A stretch of DNA of 64,000 nucleotides from Verrucomicrobiaceae bacterium. Lineage in GTDB: Bacteria; Verrucomicrobiota; Verrucomicrobiia; Verrucomicrobiales; Verrucomicrobiaceae. Both the position numbers and the translations under genes were made by a program. The stretch spans positions 310,001 to 374,000 of the forward strand of contig JACKQF010000005.1 of assembly GCA_024232965.1 (NCBI GenBank). Reading direction: 5' to 3'. Below, one piece after another: positions 43,476 to 52,300 of this stretch (position 1 is its first letter; every line of letters starts with the position of its first letter). Below the pieces are notes generated by a model. The model worked only from the letters and a program-made list of their open reading frames with translations, searched no databases and had not been told where the DNA came from.

Positions 43476-46400
43476 TCAGGGGGCCGTCCATTGGGCATTG
43501 CCTTCCGCCAATTCCAGACGGACCACAGCCAAATCCCCGGCATCACGTGTAACCAACACCGTGACCCGATGAGCACCAGCCTTCAACTCGAGTGGTAGTA
43601 GGGCTTTCAGATCTTTGATTTCATGCTCATCAACGACCACGACCACACCTTTTACCTCGCTGAATTTCAGGACCACCTTTCCATCCGCAGGCAGAGTCAA
43701 CCCCGCCTGAGCAATCTTGGGGAACCAAGGATACATGCGCTGGGCCGCAGGAAGGTCCGCTAGAGGTAGATCGCCAGCCACATTGCTGTAGGACAGTAGC
43801 CAAGGGAAGGAATTGTCCGCCTCATTCAAGGCAAACAAGCCTACATGGCGCACCCGATCAATCGCCTCCTGCTCCATCTTGCCCATCACCTTCCACGTGC
43901 GCGCCACGCGGCCAGGCTGGGACTTGAAGGCCCCTTCCCTTCCTAACTCGGACAAAAAGCGCACCAGATCCACAAATTCATCCTCACGCAGGCTTGCCGT
44001 CAGCCCAGGTGGCATCATGGAAACTGGACTCATCTGCTTGCTGGCGATGTTTGCTTTGGGAACTCGATGCGTCTGGTTCGCCGCATCACGCACGATCACC
44101 TCAGACTGCCCGTCCTGCACAAGTCCGCCAGACACCACCTGGCCGTCCTTGGTTGTCACGATGACCATGTGATAGCCTTCTTTGATCTTCTTGCTAGGTT
44201 CTAGAAGGGACTCGATCAAGTAATCCACCTGAGCACTCGCACCGATACTAACGAGGTTCGGCCCAATCAGACCACCAGCCTCGCCGATAGCGTGGCAAGT
44301 CATGCACAGCATCTGTTGGCGGCGGTAAACCGCCTCACCGCGCGCAGGATCCCCCTGAGTCTTCACCTTCTCCACCATCGCAGCCATCTCTGGACTGGTC
44401 AGCGGACGATCCATCTGCTTCACCCCACCGGCTACCTTCAGCGCATCGGGAAGCGCCCCTTGCAGTCCACGGCTGGAGGCCATGCGGATTCCCTCAACCG
44501 CTGCGGCTTGCGCAATGGTCTTGCCTTTCAGCTCTGCAGCCAACACATTCGGCAACTGTTTGTTCCTCAGAAAAGTAGCAAACACCGTCGCCACTCCTTG
44601 CCCGTTTTCTGCGGTGGCGAGAAATTCCACCGCTCTGCGCGCCGCCATCTGTGGGCCAACGTAGCTAAGGCCATCGATCATCAGCACCTTCATTGCAGGA
44701 TCGGCGCTGGCTTGCAGCGTCTGATCAAACAGATCGCGGCTTGGAACACCGCCAAGAGCCGCCAAACCATGCATTGCCGCAGTGCGCAACTCCATCGACT
44801 TTGCTGCATCCGCCAACCAACCTGCCAGCAGTCCCCGAGAAGGCTCCAGCTTCCACAGGCCCACTAGGCGCGCGGCACGCGAGGCAATCGGCACCTCCGC
44901 TGACTTCAGCCATGCATCCGCCAGAGCGGTCGCCCCAGCAGGGACCGCCTTACGCGTCTCAGCAGCGCGGATCAGTGCATCAAGCGCACCTTCCCGAGCA
45001 GACTGCAGCGCTGGCGTATTGATCATCTCAGCCATTTGCTGGAGTTGCTTCGCGTCACCGACGTCAGAGATCACCCCCAAGACTGCGGCGAAATCCTCCG
45101 CCGCCAGCTTTCCTGAACCCAGAACCGCCAGCAGAGGCGGCAGAGCATCGCTGCGGCCAGCGGCCTTGAGCGCATAGACCAGATGCTTCGGATTCGCGTC
45201 GATTTGGATCTTTTTCGCCAAGTAGGCAGGCAGCCACACATCGGATTGTTCCTTCAACATCAGTTCGAGGGCAAAATCCAGTGGCTCATCCATGGGTTGA
45301 TCGAGCACTCGCAACGCCATCACCGCCGCCGCAGGCTTCCGCATGTCAGCCAAAACGGAGACCGCCCAAAGCCGGACCAAACCGTCCCCATCCGCCACCG
45401 CGGCGTCCAGGAGCTTCATTGTATCGGGGAACACCCGCCAGCGATGCGTCAGGATTCGCAACGCAGCTGCCTTGGCCCGTGCATCGCCGCTATCCCAGAG
45501 GCGCCGCAGCAATTCAGGGGAAAACTCATTCACTCCTTCGCGAGCCCACGCTGCCTCGAGCAACTGGTGCACCTCAGCCTCCGTCTTCCCTGGGATAGCA
45601 GCTGCCCAAGCATCCAGCGCTGGCGTCACCGCCGCAGCACCTTGAGCACGCAGTTCCAATTTTGCCATCTGCCGCACCCAGCGCCGAGGGCTCTTCAGGC
45701 TCTCCAGCAAATCAGGCACCGCTGCGCCGACCACCGTGGGCCATGGGGAAAGAGGCCGCCCCTTGCATGTCACACGCCAGATCCGCCCGTGCACATGGTC
45801 GCGACGCTCATCCCGAAAATCCACCTCGCCATGCTGGATAATCGGATTGTACCAATCCGCGATATAAAGAGCACCATCGGGCCCCACCTTCACATCAATG
45901 GGTCGGAAGGCCCGATTGTTGGACGCAAGCACGTCCTCCAATTGCGTCGCCGCAAATCCACTGCCGCTGCGTTCGATCTTGAAGCGATTGATGCGGTTGC
46001 CGCGGAAGTCGCTCGTAATGAACGTCCCCTGCCAATCGTCCGGGAAGTGTGGCTCCTCCACAATCTCCAGCTCGCAATGCTTTGGCTGACCAGGGCTCAT
46101 GCCATGCAGGATGCGAGACGCGCCGGGACTCGTCGCAAAAACCGACCCAGGGAAGATGAAGTTGATGCCCTCACTGCCTGCCCCATCCGTCGCAAAGCTC
46201 TGACCCCAGCGGTCGAACTCAAAACCCCATGGATTGATCAAGCCCTTGCTCAAGATTTCCAGCCGACGCGTCTCCGGACGGAACTCCCAAACACCGCCCC
46301 CCATCAGTCGGCGGATCCCATATGGCGTCTCCACATGACTGTGAATATAGATCGATTGGAGCATGTACATCAACCCCTCCGGCCCACGGCGAAAAGCGTG

Positions 46401-46922
46401 CAAAAGGTGATGCGTGTCCTCGGTCCCGAATCCAGAGAGCAGGACCGTCTTTTCATCCGCCTTCAGATCGCCATTGGTGTCCTTCAAGAACAACACCTCC
46501 GTGGAGTTCGCGACATAGGCACCGCCATCGCCAGGCAAAATTGCGGTCGGAATATGCAGATCATCAGAGAACACCGTGCTCTTGTCCGCGACACCATCGT
46601 GATTGCTATCTTCCAGCACCACCACCTGATCGTTCGCAGATTCGCCCGGTTTGATGTGCGGATACGTCGTGCTGCTGACCACCCAAAGCCTCCCTTGGCT
46701 ATCCCAGTTCATCTGCACAGGCTTGCGCAGCATCGGATCTGACGCATAAAGATTGATCTCGAATCCCTCAGGCAATACAAAGCCCGCCTTTTCGACCTCT
46801 GGACTGGGGTCCGGCACATCTGCCATCGACTTCGGTTGCGAGGCCACCGCCACACTAGCAGTCCCTGCGATCCAGAGCGCCACTGCACACTTCACCAACG
46901 ATTGAGTCTTCTTCATCTTCAC
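43476..46922 (-). CDS. PVC-type membrane-bound dehydrogenase with HEAT repeats and haem domain
   Basis: A 1148-residue exported protein with a signal peptide ending near SVAVAS-QP. Residues about 45-410 form a glucose/sorbosone-dehydrogenase-like beta-propeller (GFEINLYASDP, NPWGFEFDRWGQ, PDGALYIADWYNPIIQHGE). About 420-830 are HEAT-like helical repeats. At about 872-876 CMTCH is a covalent haem-binding motif, followed by GGLIGPNLVSIG and SPVSMMPPGL, whose Met may be the distal haem ligand. This order (TIGR02604, HEAT, TIGR02603) is characteristic of Planctomycetes and Verrucomicrobia. It probably oxidises a sugar or polyol outside the cytoplasm and passes electrons to the haem; the substrate is unknown. 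Its start overlaps the stop of the upstream SGNH-like gene by four bases (46919-46922), showing tight co-translation. Confidence 0.9.
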   Translation of the reverse strand: MKMKKTQSLVKCAVALWIAGTASVAVASQPKSMADVPDPSPEVEKAGFVLPEGFEINLYASDPMLRKPVQMNWDSQGRLWVVSSTTYPHIKPGESANDQVVVLEDSNHDGVADKSTVFSDDLHIPTAILPGDGGAYVANSTEVLFLKDTNGDLKADEKTVLLSGFGTEDTHHLLHAFRRGPEGLMYMLQSIYIHSHVETPYGIRRLMGGGVWEFRPETRRLEILSKGLINPWGFEFDRWGQSFATDGAGSEGINFIFPGSVFATSPGASRILHGMSPGQPKHCELEIVEEPHFPDDWQGTFITSDFRGNRINRFKIERSGSGFAATQLEDVLASNNRAFRPIDVKVGPDGALYIADWYNPIIQHGEVDFRDERRDHVHGRIWRVTCKGRPLSPWPTVVGAAVPDLLESLKSPRRWVRQMAKLELRAQGAAAVTPALDAWAAAIPGKTEAEVHQLLEAAWAREGVNEFSPELLRRLWDSGDARAKAAALRILTHRWRVFPDTMKLLDAAVADGDGLVRLWAVSVLADMRKPAAAVMALRVLDQPMDEPLDFALELMLKEQSDVWLPAYLAKKIQIDANPKHLVYALKAAGRSDALPPLLAVLGSGKLAAEDFAAVLGVISDVGDAKQLQQMAEMINTPALQSAREGALDALIRAAETRKAVPAGATALADAWLKSAEVPIASRAARLVGLWKLEPSRGLLAGWLADAAKSMELRTAAMHGLAALGGVPSRDLFDQTLQASADPAMKVLMIDGLSYVGPQMAARRAVEFLATAENGQGVATVFATFLRNKQLPNVLAAELKGKTIAQAAAVEGIRMASSRGLQGALPDALKVAGGVKQMDRPLTSPEMAAMVEKVKTQGDPARGEAVYRRQQMLCMTCHAIGEAGGLIGPNLVSIGASAQVDYLIESLLEPSKKIKEGYHMVIVTTKDGQVVSGGLVQDGQSEVIVRDAANQTHRVPKANIASKQMSPVSMMPPGLTASLREDEFVDLVRFLSELGREGAFKSQPGRVARTWKVMGKMEQEAIDRVRHVGLFALNEADNSFPWLLSYSNVAGDLPLADLPAAQRMYPWFPKIAQAGLTLPADGKVVLKFSEVKGVVVVVDEHEIKDLKALLPLELKAGAHRVTVLVTRDAGDLAVVRLELAEGNAQWTAP

Positions 46923-47872
46923 AGTCTTGCGGGGTTGCTCAGCACATCAGCCTTTGCCTTTTGGATACGTTCATCGGCAGCTTTGATCAGCGGATCAAAC
47001 ATCGGGATCTCCTTCGCATTCTGCCCTTGCTCATGCTTGCGGAAACCAAACAAATACGTCTCGTTGTGGGGCCGCCAGCGGTCAAAAAACAGCACATCTT
47101 TTTTGAGCACTTCTTTACGCAGCAACTCAAACTGCGGCTCGGCATAGGCCGGGATCGAAAGGCCTAGCCCCTCAATCAATCGGCGGCACAGAACCTCGTA
47201 TCCTGCCTCGGTGTAGTGCACCCCGTTTTCAGTCAGCGGCTTAGACACCACGCCAGACTTCGGCATCCCACCCATCGCTTCGAACCAATCGACGAAGGTC
47301 GCATTCTGTGTCAGCGCGAATTTTTTCAGTGCATCGCGCAGGCTTGAAAGGTTCCTATTCGCGTCCGTCTGATCTGGCAGCGGCGGCGCCAGCGTCTCCA
47401 GGGGCGGAGGCGTCGCAATGATGACTCGCACCTTCGGGGACTTTTCGCGGATCAAATCAAGCAACTTGCGGTAGGCCGTCAAAAACTCTGGCAGGCCACC
47501 AAGCCGCTCAAACGCCATCTCCGAGCCATAGCAAAGAACCACTACCGTGGGTTTTAGCATCTCAAGGTGAGCCTCAAGGCGCTTCAGCCCCTCCTCCGGT
47601 GGACCAAAGTAGGACCGAGCGTGACCGTAAACCGTGTCCCCACTCCAAGCCAAATTCCGCACCGTGACTTTCATCTCCCCAAGCGCCAGCCCCAGCAGTG
47701 GCTCAAAGTAAGCGTAGCGCTGCTCGCGCTCAATCACCGTATTTCCCAGCAGCACCACCCGGTCACCATCCGCAAACTCAAATCGTTTCGATGCAGAGCC
47801 CTGCGCTACGAGCTGTGAAGAGCCCACCAGCGCCAGCAAACCCGCCAGGATAAAAATTCGTTTTGAAATCAT
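46919..47872 (-). CDS. SGNH/GDSL-like exported protein paired with the PVC dehydrogenase
   Basis: About 317 residues from the ATG at 47872, which begins a normal signal peptide (MISKRIFILAGLLALVGSSQLVAQ); an ATG at 47917 adds 15 residues ahead of it. The fold is SGNH-like, but the active site is altered. Block I reads LLGNTVIERE where the GDS nucleophile is expected, and the last block reads TENGVHYTEAGY with Asn-Gly before His rather than Asp. NLAWSGDTV and CYGSEMAF match the remaining blocks. Such proteins often precede PVC dehydrogenases and overlap them, as here by four bases. It may bind carbohydrate or act by a modified mechanism; activity cannot be assumed. Expected in the periplasm. 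Confidence 0.82.
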   Translation of the reverse strand: MISKRIFILAGLLALVGSSQLVAQGSASKRFEFADGDRVVLLGNTVIEREQRYAYFEPLLGLALGEMKVTVRNLAWSGDTVYGHARSYFGPPEEGLKRLEAHLEMLKPTVVVLCYGSEMAFERLGGLPEFLTAYRKLLDLIREKSPKVRVIIATPPPLETLAPPLPDQTDANRNLSSLRDALKKFALTQNATFVDWFEAMGGMPKSGVVSKPLTENGVHYTEAGYEVLCRRLIEGLGLSIPAYAEPQFELLRKEVLKKDVLFFDRWRPHNETYLFGFRKHEQGQNAKEIPMFDPLIKAADERIQKAKADVLSNPARL

Positions 47873-47934
47873 GCGGCGTACACTCTGACAAAGCCGATGC
47901 AGAAACGCAACGGCCATCTACATCAGTCGCAAAA

Positions 47935-47956
47935 GTAGTTGGCACCCACAGGTGCC
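47935..47956 (+). repeat. REP-like palindrome with GTAG foot
   Basis: GTAG (47935-47938), two bases, then GGCACC-CACA-GGTGCC (47941-47956), a perfect six-pair stem. REP sequences recognised by RAYT transposases have a GTAG or GGAG tetranucleotide at the 5' foot of a hairpin. This one lies 77 bases beyond the stop of the RAYT-like gene. Only one copy was noticed in the window. Confidence 0.35.
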
Positions 47957-48033
47957 CGTAAAGGAGGCTCGAAGAACGAGATTCACCACCATCAGCCAGC
48001 GCAACCTAACACCAGCCAGCCACCATTCAAGAC

Positions 48034-49170
48034 TCACCCGCGACTATTCCCTGCCACCATCTCAACAGTCACGCCCATCACCACCCCATGCCGACAGGGT
48101 CGCGATCGTCCTCCTTCAACTGCTCCCAATTCACCATTATCACGAACGCCCGGATCCCGAATGACCAGACTGCGACTGAACTCAGGGATCTTCACCAGTA
48201 AGGTCCGCCGCCCGCCAGCCTCCATTTCAAGCGCCTTCGCCGCCAACCGCTCAATATCCGACCGCCGCTCCGACACCATCCCCCCGTAAACACGCTTCCC
48301 CCAAAAAGCCCATTCTTTCGCGCTGCAATGCAGCACATCACACAACCCCGCAATCGCCTCCTTATCCCCAGCAAGTGCCGCAGACCACCCACTCCATCGC
48401 CAGTCCTCCGCTCCCTCCACCAGCTTCGCCCGCACCGGATTCAAATCGATATAACCCGCCATCAGCCGAGCCACATCCGGCTCCCGCTCATTGCCCTTGT
48501 TCCCTGTGTAGTGCTTCCTCTCCACCAACACACTTTTAAACTTCCCCATCCAAAGCGTCCCTTGCCGTGAATGCCGTCGGTTATACCACCGACTAAACCG
48601 CACCTTCACCTCCTGCATCCAAGCGCTCACATCGCACATCCGCGATAGCATCGCCGAGACCCGCTCCTGCACCAGCAACTCCATGCCGCCTCCCATCGTC
48701 CGCAGCTTCGCAAAGTCCTCCTTCACCGCCGCGATATGCGCCTTGCTATAAAGCAACCGCATGTGCTCAAACAGCTTCTCCTCCAAGCCCGCAGTTCCAG
48801 GACGTCCAAAGCGTTCCTCCAGCCAAGTCCCCTTGTGCGGCACCCGAACCAAAGCATGAAAGTGGTTCCCCATGATGCAGTAAGTCAAAATCTTGATCCC
48901 ACAGAACCGAGCCATCTTCCGCATCACCAAGACCAGCGCCTCCCTCTCGGTCTCATCAAAGAACACCTCCCCACCACAGGTGCGAGACATCACATGATAA
49001 ACATTCGATCGCCCCTCATCCCCCCGAATCCGCTTCCGCGCCCAACACTTCCGATTGATCCCCACATAAACCCCCGTCAACGCCTTCACCCCAACCAAAG
49101 GATCCGCCGACTCCCCGGCACCCGCAGAATCAGGTAATTTGGTCTTGGTCGATTTTGAATCGGTCTTCAT
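48034..49170 (-). CDS. REP-associated tyrosine transposase (RAYT, Y1 family)
   Basis: A 378-residue domesticated IS200-like transposase. The N-terminal third has VYHVMSRTCGGEVFF and then CIMGNHFHALV, where His103 and His105 form the HUH metal site. RFSRWYNRRH with a Tyr at about 196 is the candidate catalytic Tyr, followed by GTLWMGKFKSVLVE and AGYIDLNPVRAKLVE, all typical of RAYTs. The length exceeds classical IS200 TnpA (about 150) because of an insertion after the HUH motif and a C-terminal extension. No flanking insertion-sequence ends are visible, only a REP-like hairpin beyond the stop, so it probably acts on chromosomal REP elements rather than moving itself. The gene looks intact. The ATG at 49170 gives a 50-residue basic leader, so a later start is possible. 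Confidence 0.9.
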   Translation of the reverse strand: MKTDSKSTKTKLPDSAGAGESADPLVGVKALTGVYVGINRKCWARKRIRGDEGRSNVYHVMSRTCGGEVFFDETEREALVLVMRKMARFCGIKILTYCIMGNHFHALVRVPHKGTWLEERFGRPGTAGLEEKLFEHMRLLYSKAHIAAVKEDFAKLRTMGGGMELLVQERVSAMLSRMCDVSAWMQEVKVRFSRWYNRRHSRQGTLWMGKFKSVLVERKHYTGNKGNEREPDVARLMAGYIDLNPVRAKLVEGAEDWRWSGWSAALAGDKEAIAGLCDVLHCSAKEWAFWGKRVYGGMVSERRSDIERLAAKALEMEAGGRRTLLVKIPEFSRSLVIRDPGVRDNGELGAVEGGRSRPCRHGVVMGVTVEMVAGNSRG

Positions 49171-49276
49171 GCGTCAAGCTAAATGGCAAAAAGCAAAAAG
49201 GCAACTATTTGATAACTTTTATCTTTTCTATCTTTTCCTTGTTCGTTGAAACCGTAGTTCCCGGTACATTTTTGGA

Positions 49277-49306
49277 TTGCCAAATCAGGCGCTTTCCCGA
49301 TAAATT
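49277..49306 (+). promoter_or_regulatory. Candidate promoter of the RCC1-repeat gene
   Basis: TTGCCA (49277-49282) and TAAATT (49301-49306) are 18 bases apart, 24 bases before the ATG at 49331. The surrounding 160-base divergent gap to the RAYT gene is AT-rich with no other strong signal. Confidence 0.35.
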
Positions 49307-49330
49307 TTGCTCAAATTATCCTAAAACATT

Positions 49331-52300
49331 ATGCCACACACACCATTCATCGACTCACTCTCACGCATTGCCCGAGGGTTTTGCTTGAGCCTTGGGTTGA
49401 TCTCCATCCTGAACGGAACCTTCGTCCCAGCCTCACTGGCAGTGGATCCCGACATCCAGGTGGAGCAACCTTTGGGCAATGCGTTGGTGTCTGGAGTGTC
49501 CGTCCTCAACTTTGGCGGAATGTCAATTGGCGGAACTCCGGTAGTGCGCCAGTTTACCGTGCGCAATATCGTCCCCGCCGCAACTCTTGGCCTAGGTTCA
49601 GTCTCTGTTTCAGGAGCTGCTGCGGATGACTTCAGTTTGAACTTGGCTGGGATGGCCGGGTCAATCAGTAGCGATACGACCACCTTTTCAGTGACCTACT
49701 ACCCGTCGCAGACTGGCACACGAAGTGCGGTACTGACCATCGCCAACACCGATCCAGACGAAAGCCCGTTCGTCATTTCCCTGACTGGTAGCTCCACTTC
49801 TGCTGCCCCCCCGTCGCAGTCTGTCGAGGCACCGGTTGCACTTGGGGCACACTGTATCGGAGACGGCCCCTTCGTGCTACCGGTGGTGGCGACGAGCGGC
49901 CTGCCAGTATCGGTAGAAATCACAGCCGGTGCTGCGGTGGGTTCGGTGAGTGGAAGGACTTTTACTCCCTCCGGGATACCTGGACCAGTGACGATCAAAA
50001 TATCACAACCGGGAGGCGGCGGGTACGATGCGGCAACGCCAATCTACCGCTCCTTCTCGGTCGTGGCCGATCGGTTTGCAAAGCTGTTTCAGAGCGGAGT
50101 CGCTGGCCAAGCAGCAGGAATTAAAGAGGACGGAACGTTATGGATGTGGGGGGCAGGCTCAGGAGGTCAGTTGGGTGTCGGAAGCACCTCGAATAGCCGA
50201 TTGCCGCTTAAAGTCGGGACAGACACCAACTGGGGCACCGTCTCCCCAGGCGGCAATCACACCTTGGCACTCAAAACGGACGGGACCATCTGGGGCTGGG
50301 GAATTAATAGCACCTATCAGCTCGGGATCGGAAACAACGTGCAGAAAACTTCGCCAGAGAGAATCGGAACAGGCACGAATTGGGTGGCCATTTCCGCGGG
50401 ATCATTCCACAGCATGGGGATCAAATCTGATGGATCGCTCTGGGCATGGGGGCAGAATTCCTCATACCAACTCGGACTCGGCGATACTACAACCCGTACA
50501 ACTCCGACGCGGGTAGGAACCGACAACGACTGGATCGCAGTCGCAGCAGGCAGCAGTCACACTATCGCGCTCCGCAGCGACCATACTCTATGGGCATGGG
50601 GGTCGAACACGTCCGGCCAACTAGGAGTGGGGGATCTGACCACAAGGACAACGCCCACGCAGGTCGGACTAGACACAGATTGGGCGAAGGTGGTGGCGAC
50701 CACTTCGACCTCATACGCAATTCGCAGCACCGGCACCCTTTGGGGGTGGGGAGGCAATGGGAGCTACAATCTGGGACTGGGATCTACAGGGAACCGAAAC
50801 CTGCCCACCCAGATTGGGATCTTCAACGACTGGATTGCTATAGCCCCCTGCGGAAGCTCCTGTGCAGGCTTGCGCAGCGACCACAGCCTTTGGACGTGGG
50901 GCTCTGGTTCACTGACCGGCCAGACAGCTTCCGGCACCACAAGCACTCGTACCAGCCCGATCCAAGTGGGAACAGATAAGGATTGGGCGAGCGCAGCGGC
51001 GATTGTCTCAAACCTCTACCTTCTAAAAACTGATGGTACGATCTGGGCTGTCGGTGCAAATTCCTCCGGACAACTAGCGGCCCCCAACAATAACCCATCC
51101 TATCTCGCAGGTGGAGGCATCCGCGCGATAGGCCACGGAGGAAGTAGCACTCACTACATTCGTAATGACGGGACCATGTGGGCTATTGGGACTAATTATC
51201 CGAATGTCGGATATCCTGCGGGTTCTACGGGGAATCAGCCAACCCAAATCGGGACGGACTCCGATTGGGCTGCCGTTGCCGCAGCCTCTGGACATACGCT
51301 GGCATTAAAAACAGATGGAACGCTTTGGGGCGCAGGGTCAAGTTCCTCCGGTCAATTGGGGAACGGCAGCACAGGAACATTGAGCGTTTTTACGAGAATC
51401 GGAACCGACACGAACTGGGCAAAGATCGCGGTCGGCACTGTTTTCAGCGCGGGAATCAAGACAGACGGCTCTCTGTGGGCTTGGGGATCGAACACCTCTG
51501 GACAACTGGGGCTCGGAAACCAGACATCAACAACGAGCATCACCCGCGTCGGGACCGCAAACGACTGGGCAGCGGTGGCATGTGGAGGCTCTCACATGGC
51601 TGTTCTGAAAACCAATGGCAGTCTATGGACGTGCGGATCAAATTCGTTTGGGCAATTGGGACTAGGAGACACCGTCCAGCGCACATCCCTGACACAAGCT
51701 GCGGGTACCGGCTGGTCGGACGTAGCCTGCGGAACCTCGCATATTCTGCTGAAAAAGACGAATGGGCAGATTTGGAGCACCGGCCTCAATGCCAACGGGC
51801 AACTGGGAGACGGAACATTCAGTAGCCGTTCTTCACCCGTTCAGATTGGCGCTGATTCTGACTGGGTTATGATCATGACTGGATCCACCCACTCCGTAGC
51901 ATTGAAGGCGAACGGCGACCTATGGGGCTGGGGCAGCAATGGCTACGGGCAGCTGGTCGGCGCCAGCGGATCAAGCATCAACACCCCCCTCTTATTGACC
52001 ACCCTGGGACGTTATGCGCTCCTGGGGAACGGGAGTCAGAGCATTCACACTGTAGTGGCAAGGCAGGACGGCAGCCTCTGGGGGTTCGGTGCCAACGCTG
52101 ACCACCAACTCACAAACAACGTCCGCATGAGTTCGATCCTGACTTATGCCTACCCAACCATTTCTGAGCAATCGGTCACCCAAGCCACTGTATCCGTGGT
52201 CACCTATGGATCAGCAACCCCACTGAATGGCACAGCCACCTCTGGGCTGCCCGTTTCATATGTCGTCAGCGGACCAGCCAGTGTGGCGGATGGAGAAATC

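Noticed and set aside
45183..46742. Plus-strand open frame of 519 codons
   Set aside because: Lies wholly antisense to the dehydrogenase, rich in His, Arg and Pro with no motif; a shadow of GC-rich coding sequence.
49254..49306. Second REP element at the upstream side of the RAYT gene
   Set aside because: GTAGTT is present but no stable stem follows it, so a paired REP arrangement cannot be claimed.
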